Origin: Clostridium sp. AWRP | GTDB taxonomy: Bacteria; Bacillota; Clostridia; Clostridiales; Clostridiaceae | Length of the DNA: 64,000 nt | Assembly: GCF_004006395.2 (NCBI RefSeq) | Contig: NZ_CP029758.2 | Coordinates: 2,046,001 to 2,110,000, forward strand | Direction: 5' to 3' | Shown here: positions 55,135-63,952 of the stretch, piece after piece | Layout: every line of letters begins with the position of its first letter | How positions within the stretch are numbered: the first letter of the stretch is position 1 | Program-made: the position numbers and the translations under genes | The notes under the pieces: model-generated | Seen by the model: only the letters and a program-made list of their open reading frames with translations | Database searches by the model: none | What the model was told of the DNA's origin: nothing

Positions 55135-55316
55135 AATTGAGAGTGGAAAGTTGAGAGTTAATGTGGATTTTTTTCGTTACACTACAAAAAATCTTTGATT
55201 AATTTTGGTAACTTTTCGGGCTGTGAAACATTCTCAGTTAATATAAATTTAAAGATTTTTGCGATAGCTAAAAATCAACCTTCACTCTCAACTCTCAATT
55301 TTCAACTTTCAACTAA
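55135..55316. repeat. MITE-like element, 182 bp
   Basis: Long imperfect terminal inverted repeats: TTAGTTGAGAATTGAGAGTG onward at the left, and the complement ending CAACTTTCAACTAA at the right, each about 45 bp and built from TTGAGAG/AAGTTGA words. The central 90 bp are non-coding. A related fragment (TTTAGTTGAAAGTTGAG) occurs at about 59212-59228 and another (GAAAGTTGAG) at about 55334. Confidence 0.7.
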
Positions 55317-55356
55317 AAAAGTTTTATATGTGTGAAAGTTGAGTTATAATACAATT

Positions 55357-55965
55357 TTATTGTATTATGTGAGAAAAATATCTTTTAGGAATATATCCTT
55401 TTTTAATTCCTTCTGTTACAAGCAAGTAGGTGGCTGTAGTATCAAATCTGGCATCATGAAAATTTCCAGTACCGTTAAAGTATTTTTTACTTACAGCAGT
55501 TATGTATGGATCTTCTATATGAAGAAATCTTACAACCTCTTCAAGTCTTGGAGCCTTGCATTTATTATATCTGTTTTTAAGGTTACATATATTTTTATAG
55601 TAATTCATAGTGCAAAAGGTATGTTTGATATTTAAATTTTCATTGCAGTTTTTAAATTCGGAAGATAGAAATTTAATATCAAAGTTTACATTATGGCCTA
55701 TTAGAATATCTGCATTTTGAAAGTCATTTAAAAATTCATCTAAACGATCTTTAAAGTTCATACCGCTGCTTAGCTTGTACAAGGTTTCCACGGAAAAACC
55801 GTGTACTTTTTCTGCACTAGGCTCTACATAATCCACAGCAAAGAAAATATTTTTACCTATGGTTTTGGTTGGCTTTGCACTGGTGTCAACAAGAATATAG
55901 CTTAGTTGACATATGCTTCCAGGCTTTAAGCCAGTTGTTTCTGTGTCAAAAAATATCATGTTCAT
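55357..55965 (-). CDS. DEDD-family 3'-5' exonuclease (DnaQ-like)
   Basis: 202 residues; AGGAGG lies ten bases before the ATG. ExoI MIFFDTETTGL (with the first Asp and Glu), ExoII around IGHNVNFDIKFL, and ExoIII HDARFDTTATYLL make up the DEDDh active site. Free-standing proteins of this type act in DNA repair or RNA trimming. It is the only gene between the MITE and the divergent yitT-type gene, so it is probably monocistronic. Confidence 0.9.
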   Translation of the reverse strand: MNMIFFDTETTGLKPGSICQLSYILVDTSAKPTKTIGKNIFFAVDYVEPSAEKVHGFSVETLYKLSSGMNFKDRLDEFLNDFQNADILIGHNVNFDIKFLSSEFKNCNENLNIKHTFCTMNYYKNICNLKNRYNKCKAPRLEEVVRFLHIEDPYITAVSKKYFNGTGNFHDARFDTTATYLLVTEGIKKGYIPKRYFSHIIQ

Positions 55966-56094
55966 TCAAAGACGTCCTCCTAAATTAAGCTATATCTATT
56001 ATAACATTATAGGGGAGTTAGGTTTGCGCAATTAATAAAATTAATGGTAAAATTATTATAGGGCAAAAGAAGATAATACAATTGGAGGGGTACT

Positions 56095-56940
56095 ATGAAA
56101 AAAAAGCACAATAGAAGAGTTTCCATTGCAATAAGAATATTGTTAATGTTAGTGGGAGCGTGTCTGGACGCAGTAGGATTAAAGTTTTTTTTGATACCAA
56201 ATGATGTTATTGATGGGGGAATAAGTGGTATATCCATTATGGTAAGTCACTTTACATCAATACCACTTGGAGTATTTATATTATTATTTAATATTCCATT
56301 TATTATTATGGGATACAAAAATATTGGCAAGGATTTTACAATTGCTACATTTTTTTCAGTAATCTCACTTTCAGTTATGACAGCAGTGTTTAATCCCAAA
56401 GTAGGGGTAACAAATGACCCACTTCTTGCAGCTATATTTGGTGGCATAATACTTGGAATAGGTGTAGGACTTATGATAAGAAGTGGAGGTTCATCGGATG
56501 GAACGGAGATTGTAGCTATATTTTTAGATAAAAAAAGTGGATTTTCTGTTGGTGAAATAGTGATGTGTTTTAATGTATTCATACTTGGAAGTGCAGGTTT
56601 TGCATTTGGATGGGACAGGGCAATGTACTCATTAGTAGCTTATTTTATAGCATCTAAAGCTATAGATGTAACTTCTCAAGGAATTGACGAGTCAAGGTCA
56701 GTTATGATAATTTCAGACCAGCATGAAGAGATAACAGATAGGATTTTAAAAGAGTCAGGACGTGGAATAACTCTTATAAAAGGAGAAGGAGGCTATTCTA
56801 ATCTTCCTACTAATGTAATTTTTGTAATAGTGTCACGACTTGAGATATCACGATTGAAGTCCGTAGTAAATGACATAGATAATGATGCTCTTATAGTAAT
56901 GCAAAGTGTGGAGGTTTCAGGCAAGAATTTTCAAAAATAA
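56095..56940 (+). CDS. YitT-family membrane protein
   Basis: 281 residues behind GGAGGGG. Five or six TM helices (ILLMLVGACLDAVGLKFFLI, GVFILLFNIPFIIMGY, FFSVISLSVMTAVF, AIFGGIILGIGVGLMI, GEIVMCFNVFILGSAGFAFG) carry the DUF161 signature PNDVIDGGISGISIM. The C-terminal DUF2179 domain is RGITLIKGEGGYSN with VSRLEISRLKSVVNDID. The role is unknown; transport or envelope homeostasis is assumed for the family. Confidence 0.9.
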   Translation: MKKKHNRRVSIAIRILLMLVGACLDAVGLKFFLIPNDVIDGGISGISIMVSHFTSIPLGVFILLFNIPFIIMGYKNIGKDFTIATFFSVISLSVMTAVFNPKVGVTNDPLLAAIFGGIILGIGVGLMIRSGGSSDGTEIVAIFLDKKSGFSVGEIVMCFNVFILGSAGFAFGWDRAMYSLVAYFIASKAIDVTSQGIDESRSVMIISDQHEEITDRILKESGRGITLIKGEGGYSNLPTNVIFVIVSRLEISRLKSVVNDIDNDALIVMQSVEVSGKNFQK

Positions 56941-56953
56941 ATTTATGAATGTT

Positions 56954-56990
56954 AAAGGGATTGGTTAATACATTTGACCGATCCCTTTTT
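56954..56990. terminator. Terminator between yitT-type gene and metY
   Basis: AAAGGGATTGGT/ACCGATCCCTTT stem followed by TTT. It lies between convergent genes. Confidence 0.9.
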
Positions 56991-57000
56991 GTAATTAAAA

Positions 57001-58287
57001 TTATTTTATACAATTTAGTGCTTGTGAAATATCAGAAATTAAATCTTCCTTGTCTTCAATGCCACAGCTTATACGGATTAATTCTGCTGGAACACCAGCC
57101 TCCTTTAATTGTTCGTCATTCATCTGACGATGTGTACTTGTTGCAGGATTTAGACAGCAGGTACGAGCATCTGCCACATGGGTCTCAATGGCTGCAAGCT
57201 TGAGATTTTTCATAAATATCCCTGCTGCTTCACGACCACCTTTTAAACCAAAGGAAACAACACCACAGGAACCATTTGGTAGATATTTTTTTGCAACTTC
57301 ATAGTATTTATCACCTGGCAGGCCACAGTAGTTAACATAGGCAACCTTTGGGTGATTTTGAAGGAATTCTGCAACAGCTTGACCGTTTTCGCAATGACGC
57401 GGCACGCGAACGTGAAGGCTTTCTAGTCCTAGATTTAAGATGTATGCATTTTGTGGTGACTGAATAGAACCAAGGTCACGCATTAATTGGGAAGTACATT
57501 TAGTAATGAAAGCTCCTTCTTTGCCAAATTTTTTGGCATAGGTAATACCATGGTAACTATCATCTGGTGTGCAAAGCCCTGGAAATTTATCAGCATGAGC
57601 CATCCAATCAAAATTTCCAGAGTCTACAATAGCCCCACCTAAGGCAGCACCATGACCATCCATGTATTTTGTAGTGGAATGTGTAATAATGTCAGCACCC
57701 CATTCAAAAGGACGACAATTAATAGGTGTTGCAAAAGTATTATCTACAATAAGTGGGACACCATGTGAATGAGCAGCATTTGCAAATTTTTCGATGTCTA
57801 GTACGGTAAGAGCAGGATTGGCAATTGTTTCACCAAAAACTGCTTTTGTATTATGTTGAAAAGCAGTATTTAGTTCTTCTTCTGTACAATCAGGAGAGAC
57901 AAATGTAGCAGTGATACCCATTTTGGCCATAGTTGTGGAAATCAGATTAAAGGTACCTCCATAGATGCTGGAAGAAGCAACAATATGGTCTCCGCAAGTA
58001 CAAATGTTAAACAAAGCAAAGAAATTTGCAGCTTGACCTGAGGAAGTTAGTATTGCAGCAGTACCGCCTTCCATATCTGCAATTTTGGCAGCTACATGGT
58101 CATTTGTTGGATTTTGAAGTCTGCTATAAAAATAGCCAGTGGCTTCCAGGTCAAACAACTTTCCCATATCTTCACTGGTATCATATTTAAAAGTTGTACT
58201 TTGTATAATAGGAACCTGACGAGGTTCTCCGTTGCCTGGCCTGTAGCCTGCCTGTACACATTTTGTATTCATTCTATAATTAGTCAT
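57001..58287 (-). CDS. metY: O-acetylhomoserine sulfhydrylase / cysteine synthase-like enzyme
   Basis: 428 residues behind AAAGGATG. A Cys/Met-metabolism PLP enzyme: SRLQNPTNDHVAAKIADMEGG, SSGQAANFFALFNICTCGDH, IVDNTFATPINCRPFEWGAD and HSTTKYMDGHGAALGG, where the Lys (about residue 205) binds PLP. The end (HVADARTCCLNPATSTHRQM, IRISCGIEDKEDLISDI) is typical of MetY. It makes homocysteine from O-acetylhomoserine and sulfide. The coding strand looks somewhat more GC-rich than its neighbours. No SAM riboswitch or T-box is visible in its leader. Confidence 0.93.
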   Translation of the reverse strand: MTNYRMNTKCVQAGYRPGNGEPRQVPIIQSTTFKYDTSEDMGKLFDLEATGYFYSRLQNPTNDHVAAKIADMEGGTAAILTSSGQAANFFALFNICTCGDHIVASSSIYGGTFNLISTTMAKMGITATFVSPDCTEEELNTAFQHNTKAVFGETIANPALTVLDIEKFANAAHSHGVPLIVDNTFATPINCRPFEWGADIITHSTTKYMDGHGAALGGAIVDSGNFDWMAHADKFPGLCTPDDSYHGITYAKKFGKEGAFITKCTSQLMRDLGSIQSPQNAYILNLGLESLHVRVPRHCENGQAVAEFLQNHPKVAYVNYCGLPGDKYYEVAKKYLPNGSCGVVSFGLKGGREAAGIFMKNLKLAAIETHVADARTCCLNPATSTHRQMNDEQLKEAGVPAELIRISCGIEDKEDLISDISQALNCIK

Positions 58288-58637
58288 TTTATTACATCCT
58301 TTCTTGAAGATAATAATATAAATATTATAAATTTAATATTCTATCACTTCAAGTGAAAATTGGTATAAGAATTTTCGAAAGTAAGTATGGAATATCATAT
58401 AATGGCAAATTTCATCACAATAAAAATTTTTAATAAGTCTAAAGTTTAGTATTTTGAAAACCTAAAGGGACTTAGATAAACTTGTACCTCAGACATATCT
58501 AAGCCCATAAGGTTTTCTAAAATGCCAAACCAAGACTTATTTAGAAAAGTTTTTAAATGTGATTTCAATTTTGTCATTATATTTCATGTGTAAGTTCAAA
58601 TTTTAATTAGAATTACTATAGTCGGTATAAGTTAATG
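58288..58637. other. Intergenic stretch upstream of metY
   Basis: No ORF. It contains the metY promoter region on the minus strand and the strong hairpin described at 58451-58523. No known riboswitch signature was found. Confidence 0.45.
58451..58523. ncRNA. Long bulged hairpin, possible structured RNA or leader element
   Basis: Outer stem GAAAACCT (58456-58463) with AGGTTTTC (58510-58517), a 3x3 internal loop, then GGG-A-CTTAGATA (58467-58478) with TATCTAAGCCC (58496-58506), leaving a single bulged A, and a 17-base apical loop. Twenty base pairs with one bulge and one internal loop are far beyond chance. It lies about 165 bp before the metY start. No U-run follows on either strand. Confidence 0.45.
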
Positions 58638-58784
58638 CTATTTGTACTCTGTATGGGTAGAAGGTTCATCTTTTCCATAAGGACTGTTTTTAATGGCTTT
58701 ATTTTTTACATTTTTATCATAATTTTTAGATGTAGGAGATTGTGTATTACTGTGATTTTTACTAGAAGAATCTTTCTTACTCAT
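58638..58784 (-). CDS. 48-residue hydrophilic protein
   Basis: MSKKDSSSKNHSNTQSPTSK onward, with a KNSPYGKDEPSTHTEYK end. GGAGGTGAT precedes the ATG at 58784; the 12 extra upstream codons in frame are not needed. It is highly polar and rich in Lys, Ser and Asn with no hydrophobic core, as in small spore or stress proteins. No family was recognised. It is followed on the same strand by no obvious partner, but the next gene upstream (58883) is of the same type. Confidence 0.6.
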   Translation of the reverse strand: MSKKDSSSKNHSNTQSPTSKNYDKNVKNKAIKNSPYGKDEPSTHTEYK

Positions 58785-58882
58785 AATATCACCTCCATCG
58801 TATAATAAGTTTGTGGTCAACTAAATGATTGTCATAAACTTGTTTATTTTTACATTTTAGTATAGATAAGAAAGTGTCTGTG

Positions 58883-59053
58883 CTATTTGTTATGAGATAA
58901 CTTTGATCTTTTTGTATATTTTTTACCATTTGAATGAGAACCTATCTTTTTGCTGTGTTCAATACCTATTTCAGCTCCTTCTTCAGAGTACATTTTTCTC
59001 ATTTCTGCATTAGACTTAGGCCTATCTTTCATTCTATTCTTATTGTTATCCAT
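58883..59053 (-). CDS. 56-residue small basic protein
   Basis: ATG at 59053 behind ACAGGAGGAACTTGT. The product is MDNNKNRMKDRPKSNAEMRK, MYSEEGAEIGIEHSKKIGSH, SNGKKYTKRSKLSHNK. The MYSEEGAEIGIE segment and the basic ends suggest a folded or nucleic-acid-binding mini-protein, and the composition is like that of small spore proteins. Family unknown. It lies 98 bp upstream of the 48-residue gene on the same strand, so the two may be co-transcribed. Confidence 0.6.
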   Translation of the reverse strand: MDNNKNRMKDRPKSNAEMRKMYSEEGAEIGIEHSKKIGSHSNGKKYTKRSKLSHNK

Positions 59054-59228
59054 ACAAGTTCCTCCTGTAAAATGATAATATTAAATATATAGAAAAAGGT
59101 TATTGCTTTTTTTATAGTATTTGACAAAGTTAAGTATTTTATTACTATCAAAATTTTAAATGTATATATTATTTACTCAAATTTTGCAGCGTAAGAACAT
59201 TGCGAATCAATTTAGTTGAAAGTTGAGT

Positions 59229-59936
59229 TTATTTATCACTTTGTCTTCCATAAGGGCATATATATACACACATGCCGCAGACAGGTACTTGACCAGTATG
59301 TTCCATTTCATTAAAATAGCTGTCACACTTTTTTGCATCAAATCTTTTTTCACGATCTTCACCTTCTATATAATTTTTACCATAGAATGCTTTCTGCGGA
59401 CATATTTTCACGCAGGCCATACATTCACCGCACTTTTGTTCTATTTCTTTACCTGTAGGGTTTAATGGTAAATCAGTTAATATACTTACCCATCTTACTC
59501 TCGGTCCATGTTTTGGAGTAATCAGTAAACAACTTTTACCTATCCATCCAAGTCCTGCTAGTCTTGCTGCAAGTTTATGTGAAAAGGCTGCATTTATATA
59601 ATCACTATTTACTCTTTCTGCTGCAGATATAGGCAAAGCATTATAACCCTTTCTTATTATATAAGAACTTATTATAGAGGCTATATTATCTAACCTAGCA
59701 TTTATAGTTTTATAACAATTTTCATATTCTAATTTTGCAATATCGTTGGAGTCATCATTTAAATGATCTACAATAGTAGATGGAAACACAATACCTAATG
59801 AAATAGCTCTTGGATAACCTTTTACAAGAGATCCCCCATATTTTACAAGTTCATTTTCATATTTACTTATATCTGCAACTCCATAATAATCTATCATAAA
59901 ATTATTCAATATTTTTTGTATATTATATTCCAACAT
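59229..59936 (-). CDS. QueG-like 4Fe-4S double-cluster protein
   Basis: 235 residues; AAAGGGGG lies just before the ATG. Two 4Fe-4S motifs are visible: CGECMACVKICP (around residue 160) and CGMCVYICP with an upstream Cys near the end. The N-terminal half (AAERVNSDYINAAFSHKLAA, LAGLGWIGKSCLLITPKHGP) matches the epoxyqueuosine reductase QueG fold. It is shorter than QueG (~380) and lacks the C-terminal HEAT part, as in clostridial paralogues of unknown substrate. A redox enzyme that may use cobalamin. Confidence 0.85.
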   Translation of the reverse strand: MLEYNIQKILNNFMIDYYGVADISKYENELVKYGGSLVKGYPRAISLGIVFPSTIVDHLNDDSNDIAKLEYENCYKTINARLDNIASIISSYIIRKGYNALPISAAERVNSDYINAAFSHKLAARLAGLGWIGKSCLLITPKHGPRVRWVSILTDLPLNPTGKEIEQKCGECMACVKICPQKAFYGKNYIEGEDREKRFDAKKCDSYFNEMEHTGQVPVCGMCVYICPYGRQSDK

Positions 59937-60140
59937 AAGTATGTCCCCCTTTATAATATGGTATTTTTAGCCTATTATTTATCTCTTAATAATATCATAA
60001 TTTTTATGGTAGAATGTAAAATTCATAAAATTAAATTTATAAATGCAAAACTATTTTGCTAAATTATCAAAAAATATATGTATTTTTTAGAAAAGCGTGG
60101 TATAATATGAAGAAAAAATTATTAATTTAGGAGGTAATTG

Positions 60141-61526
60141 ATGGATAATAAGGAAACAAATGAAAAAGTACATAAGGAATATGCTGCCCTTGAAACTGTA
60201 CCACAGAGTGAAAGAACAATAAGTTTTTTGGACATGCTAACAACCTGGATTGGTGCCAATGCAAACAACGGAACCTGGTATGTTGGAGGAGTTGTAGCAG
60301 GGGCTACTTTTGGTGGAGCTGTGCTAGTAACTTTAGTTTCAAATCCAATTGCCTATATAATAATGGCTTTAATAGGATTTATAGGCTACAAAGTTGGAAC
60401 ATCTACTATGGCACTTACAAGACCATCTTTTGGTGTTAGAGGGAGTTTTCTACCATCTGTTCTTAACATAACTCAATTTATAGGATGGACGGCTGTAAAT
60501 ACTTTTATAGCTGCAATTTCTATAAGTTTTATACTAAAAGATATATTTGGGCTTCCTGCTTATGGTTCAAATGGAAGTGAAAAGACAATGCTTATAGGAA
60601 TTGCTGTAATGAGCATACTTCATCTTATATCCATTGCTACAGGACATAAGTCTGTGAAAATGGTAGAAAAAATAGGAGTTATATTTATATTAATTTTAGG
60701 AGTATGGGAAACAGTAGTTGTTTTAAAACAGGTTCCTTTAAGCGAAATTATAGCTTGGAGACCTCCTTCTGGAAAAGTTATGGACATTGGTTCTGCTTTT
60801 GATGCTATGGCTGCTTTTAGTTTAGGATGGGTTCCTGCTATTGCAGATTTTACAAGATATAGTAAAAGTAAAAAAGCATCTACAGTAGCTCCTATAATTG
60901 GAGCAAATGTTGGGTTATTTTGGTTTGCTTTTGTAGGTATAATTGGAGCAATTGGTACAGCAGTTACAACAGGAGTATATGATCCTAACAATTCTGACCC
61001 AAGCACTATTGTAAGCAAGCTTGGACTTGGAGTTATAGCACTTTTAGTTATTATATTGACGAGTACTACAGCAAATGCAATAAATCTTATGGGAGCAGGA
61101 ATTTCTGTTACAAATTTAAATAAAAAAATAAAATCACAAACAGCTCTTTTTGGAGTAACGATACTTGCAGCTCTGTTAACTATCGTTCCAATTTATGCTT
61201 CTAGCTTTTTAGATTCCTTTGAAATGTTTCTTGATTATATAGGCATGGTATTTGGACCTATTTTTGGAATTATGATAACAGATTACTATTTGGTTAGAAA
61301 AAAACAGTATGCTGCAGAACAATTTGATGATGAAAAAGGTAAGTATTGGTATAAATCTGGATTTAACATTGTTACCATTAGTGTATGGATAATTTCTGTC
61401 ATTATATTTTTATTTATGAAGAATTTACCTATGTTTACCAAAACCATAGGAGCCATTTATCCTATAATTATAATTTCGGCAGTTTTGTATTTTATAAGTA
61501 GTAAAATATTTTTAAAGAACAAATAA
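60141..61526 (+). CDS. codB: Cytosine permease (NCS1 family)
   Basis: 461 residues from the ATG at 60141, six bases after AGGAGG; TATAAT at 60101-60106 is a plausible -10. About 12 TM helices carry the NCS1 signatures TWIGANANNGTWYVGG, ALIGFIGYKVGTSTMALTRPSFGVRGSFLPS, FSLGWVPAIADFTRY and FGPIFGIMITDYYLVRKKQY. It imports cytosine with a cation. codA follows 19 bp later, forming the classic cytosine salvage operon. Confidence 0.93.
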   Translation: MDNKETNEKVHKEYAALETVPQSERTISFLDMLTTWIGANANNGTWYVGGVVAGATFGGAVLVTLVSNPIAYIIMALIGFIGYKVGTSTMALTRPSFGVRGSFLPSVLNITQFIGWTAVNTFIAAISISFILKDIFGLPAYGSNGSEKTMLIGIAVMSILHLISIATGHKSVKMVEKIGVIFILILGVWETVVVLKQVPLSEIIAWRPPSGKVMDIGSAFDAMAAFSLGWVPAIADFTRYSKSKKASTVAPIIGANVGLFWFAFVGIIGAIGTAVTTGVYDPNNSDPSTIVSKLGLGVIALLVIILTSTTANAINLMGAGISVTNLNKKIKSQTALFGVTILAALLTIVPIYASSFLDSFEMFLDYIGMVFGPIFGIMITDYYLVRKKQYAAEQFDDEKGKYWYKSGFNIVTISVWIISVIIFLFMKNLPMFTKTIGAIYPIIIISAVLYFISSKIFLKNK

Positions 61527-61545
61527 TATAGGAAGGAAGCGCAGC

Positions 61546-62814
61546 ATGTTAATTAAAAATGTAAGACTTAGAAGTAAAGATGGAATATATGATATTTTAA
61601 TTGAAGACGGAGTTATAAAGGAAATTTCTAAAAATATAGGAAAAGAAGACAAAAACATAATTGAGGGGAATGGAAATTTAGCACTTCCACCCTTTGTTGA
61701 ACCTCATGTTCACCTTGATACTACTCTAACTGCAGGAGAGCCAAAATGGAATATAAGTGGAACTCTTTTTGAAGGAATAGAAACTTGGGCACTTAGAAAG
61801 AAAATGCTTACGGAAGAAGATGTCATAAAAAGGGCTACAACTGCACTTAAATGGCAGATAGCAAATGGAATACAGTATGTAAGAACTCATGTAGATGTTA
61901 CAGATCCAGATCTTACAGCATTAAAAGCTTTAATTAAAGTGAGAGAAGCAATGAAAGAATTTGTAGATATACAGATAGTTGCTTTCCCACAGGAAGGAAT
62001 AAATTCTTTTCCCTGCGGATTAAAACTTTTAGAAGAAGCATTAAATCTTGGTGCAGATGTAGTAGGGGCTATTCCACATTTTGAATTTACAAGAGAATAT
62101 GGAGTGGATTCTGTAAAAAAAGCACTGGAGCTTGCAGTAAAGTATGATAAGCTGGTTGATGTCCACTGTGATGAAATTGATGATGAGCAGTCTAGATTTG
62201 TGGAAGTAGTTGCAGCAGAGGCATATAAGTACGGAATAGGAGAAAAGGTTACGGCAAGTCACACTACTGCTATGCATTCTTATAATAATGCATATGCCTA
62301 TAAGCTCTTTAGACTTTTAAAAATGTCAAATATAAATTTCATATCTAATCCTATAGTAAATACACATCTTCAAGGAAGATTTGATACTTATCCTAAGAGA
62401 AGGGGGATTACAAGAGTTAAAGAGATGATAGATGCAGACATTAATGTATGTTTTGGACACGATGATATATGTGATCCATGGTATCCAATGGGAACAGGTA
62501 ATATGCTTCAGGTACTTCAAATGGGTATACACGTATGTCAGCTCATGGGATATGATCAGATTGTAAATTCTATTGATCTCATAACGAAAAATAGTGCAAA
62601 GACAATGCACATTGAAGACGATTATGGAATAAAGAAAGGAAATACTGCTAATCTCATTATACTGAATGGAAAAGATGAATATGATGTTATAAGAAAACAA
62701 TCAGAGGTACTGTATTCTATAAGAAAAGGTAAAATACTCTCAAAAACAGAACCTAAAAAGACAGATATTTATGTGGATGGAAAAGAGAGAATTACCTTTG
62801 ACATAAATAAGTAG
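61546..62814 (+). CDS. codA: Cytosine deaminase
   Basis: 422 residues behind AGGAAGG. An amidohydrolase with metal ligands in PHVHLDTTL, VDVHCDEIDDE, ASHTTAMHSY and CFGHDDICDPWYPMGTGNML, where the last Asp is catalytic. The order and length match E. coli CodA. It converts cytosine to uracil and ammonia, supplying pyrimidines and nitrogen. Start and spacing indicate translation from one mRNA with codB. Confidence 0.95.
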   Translation: MLIKNVRLRSKDGIYDILIEDGVIKEISKNIGKEDKNIIEGNGNLALPPFVEPHVHLDTTLTAGEPKWNISGTLFEGIETWALRKKMLTEEDVIKRATTALKWQIANGIQYVRTHVDVTDPDLTALKALIKVREAMKEFVDIQIVAFPQEGINSFPCGLKLLEEALNLGADVVGAIPHFEFTREYGVDSVKKALELAVKYDKLVDVHCDEIDDEQSRFVEVVAAEAYKYGIGEKVTASHTTAMHSYNNAYAYKLFRLLKMSNINFISNPIVNTHLQGRFDTYPKRRGITRVKEMIDADINVCFGHDDICDPWYPMGTGNMLQVLQMGIHVCQLMGYDQIVNSIDLITKNSAKTMHIEDDYGIKKGNTANLIILNGKDEYDVIRKQSEVLYSIRKGKILSKTEPKKTDIYVDGKERITFDINK

Positions 62815-63004
62815 CGGACATTTTTAAGTTAAGAACTCAACATATTAAGTTAAAATTTTATATGGATTTTAAAAATGTGAAGGTGTTATTGATAAGAAAA
62901 AATTTCCTTAGTTACTTGATTTATTTAACGGATTGCTTGGATAGTATTTATGTTTTAGGTCATACTACATTATGTAACTTATATATTGAAAGGGGGATTT
63001 AATT

Positions 63005-63166
63005 GTGAATACACCAAAAATGGAAGTTAAATGCGGCGTTGACTGTTGTTATTATTGGAAAAATGACTGTTGTAATGCTAAATCTTTGGAAGTTAACCCA
63101 ATGCAAGGTAAGGACCCCGATACTAGTGATGATACTTGTTGCACAACATTCAAGCCATCTAAGTGA
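63005..63166 (+). CDS. DUF1540 small metal-binding-type protein
   Basis: 53 residues from a GTG start behind AAAGGGGG. The product has VKCGVDCCYYWKNDCCNAKS, LEVNP and DDTCCTTF. These match the DUF1540 pattern (C-x3-C-x3-W...C-x3-I/L-x-V...T-x-C-x-TF) of clostridial mini-proteins, which probably bind a metal through four conserved Cys. Here several Cys are doubled (CC), which is uncommon. It is monocistronic and followed by a perfect terminator. Confidence 0.85.
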   Translation: MNTPKMEVKCGVDCCYYWKNDCCNAKSLEVNPMQGKDPDTSDDTCCTTFKPSK

Positions 63167-63174
63167 GAATTTTA

Positions 63175-63215
63175 GAAATAACTCCGGTTTAGGTTTAAAC
63201 CGGAGTTATTTCTTT
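63175..63215 (+). terminator. Terminator after the DUF1540 gene
   Basis: Stem AAATAACTCCGGTTTA/TAAACCGGAGTTATTT followed by CTTT; nearly perfect 16 bp. Confidence 0.92.
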
Positions 63216-63281
63216 AGAAGTTTACCTATTAATATGGAGAGATAAAGAATGCTGTAAAGTCAATTATATATAGGTATTTAG

Positions 63282-63321
63282 TTATCATAAATATAATATT
63301 ATACAATTATACTTATGATAA
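63282..63321. promoter_or_regulatory. Inverted repeat upstream of the molbindin gene
   Basis: TTATCATAA (63282-63290) and TTATGATAA (63313-63321), with AT-rich sequence between. It could be an operator or looped site for a molybdate or metal regulator. Confidence 0.35.
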
Positions 63322-63395
63322 ATTATGTGATATTATGGAAACATATCAAATATTAATGTTTTATGTCACTTATGGTGGCAAGATAGGGGGAAAAA

Positions 63396-63812
63396 ATGAT
63401 TATTAGTGCAAGAAATCAAATAGCAGGCAAAATTGAATCTGTTAAGGAAGGTGCAGTAAATGCAATTGTTACTTTAAAAACAGATGGAGGTGTTGCTATT
63501 ACTTCTACTATTTCAATGTCAGCTGTAAAAGATCTTGGATTTGTTCCAGGAAAAGAGGCAACTGCTGTAATTAAGGCTACAGAAGTAATGATTGGAATAG
63601 GAGATATGAAACTCAGTGCAAGAAATCAAATAGCAGGTAAAATTGAATCTGTTAAGGAAGGTGCAGTAAACGCAGTTGTTACTTTAAAGACTGATGACGG
63701 AAACACAATTACTTCTACCATTTCAATGGCTGCAGTAAAAGATCTTGGACTTGCACCTGGAGTCAAGGCAAAAGCTGTTATTAAAGCTACATCTGTTATG
63801 ATGGCTGTGTAA
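63396..63812 (+). CDS. mop: Molbindin with two Mop domains
   Basis: 138 residues behind AGGGGG. Two nearly identical Mop (TOBE-like) domains run at 1-69 and 72-138. Both contain SARNQIAGKIESVKEGAVNA, VTLKTD, TSTIS, AVKDLG and AVIKATxVM. The DNA of the repeats is also very similar, indicating a recent duplication. Molbindins store or buffer molybdate or tungstate in the cytoplasm. Transport genes may lie beyond the window edge. Confidence 0.93.
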   Translation: MIISARNQIAGKIESVKEGAVNAIVTLKTDGGVAITSTISMSAVKDLGFVPGKEATAVIKATEVMIGIGDMKLSARNQIAGKIESVKEGAVNAVVTLKTDDGNTITSTISMAAVKDLGLAPGVKAKAVIKATSVMMAV

Positions 63813-63830
63813 ATTATATCAATGAATTTT

Positions 63831-63869
63831 ACTTAGTGGGAGTGTTACAGTAGGTAGCCATCAGATAAA
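63831..63869 (+). repeat. Dispersed element, short copy
   Basis: ACTTAGTGGGAGTGTTACAG then TAGGTAGCCATCAGATAAA. It equals the 46778 element with everything between the first and last GTGGGAG removed, and lies 18 bases after the molbindin stop. Confidence 0.65.
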
Positions 63870-63893
63870 ATTTTTACAAGCTACATAAACAGA

Positions 63894-63944
63894 GTTCTTG
63901 AGAATTTCAGAGATACAGAATGTGTATTAGAAATTCTCAAGAAC
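63894..63944. terminator. Hairpin between convergent genes
   Basis: Perfect 15-bp stem GTTCTTGAGAATTTC/GAAATTCTCAAGAAC with a 21-base loop, 8 bases beyond the minus-strand stop at 63953. Confidence 0.7.
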
Positions 63945-63952
63945 ATTATATT

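Noticed and set aside
55339..55635. 98-codon plus-strand frame opposite the DnaQ-like exonuclease
   Set aside because: The minus strand carries the exonuclease motifs; this frame begins in the MITE flank without signals.
58288..58637. SAM riboswitch or T-box upstream of metY
   Set aside because: None of the conserved S-box or T-box sequences was found; only an unrelated hairpin.
60620..61018. 132-codon antisense frame in codB
   Set aside because: Shadow of a clearly identified permease.
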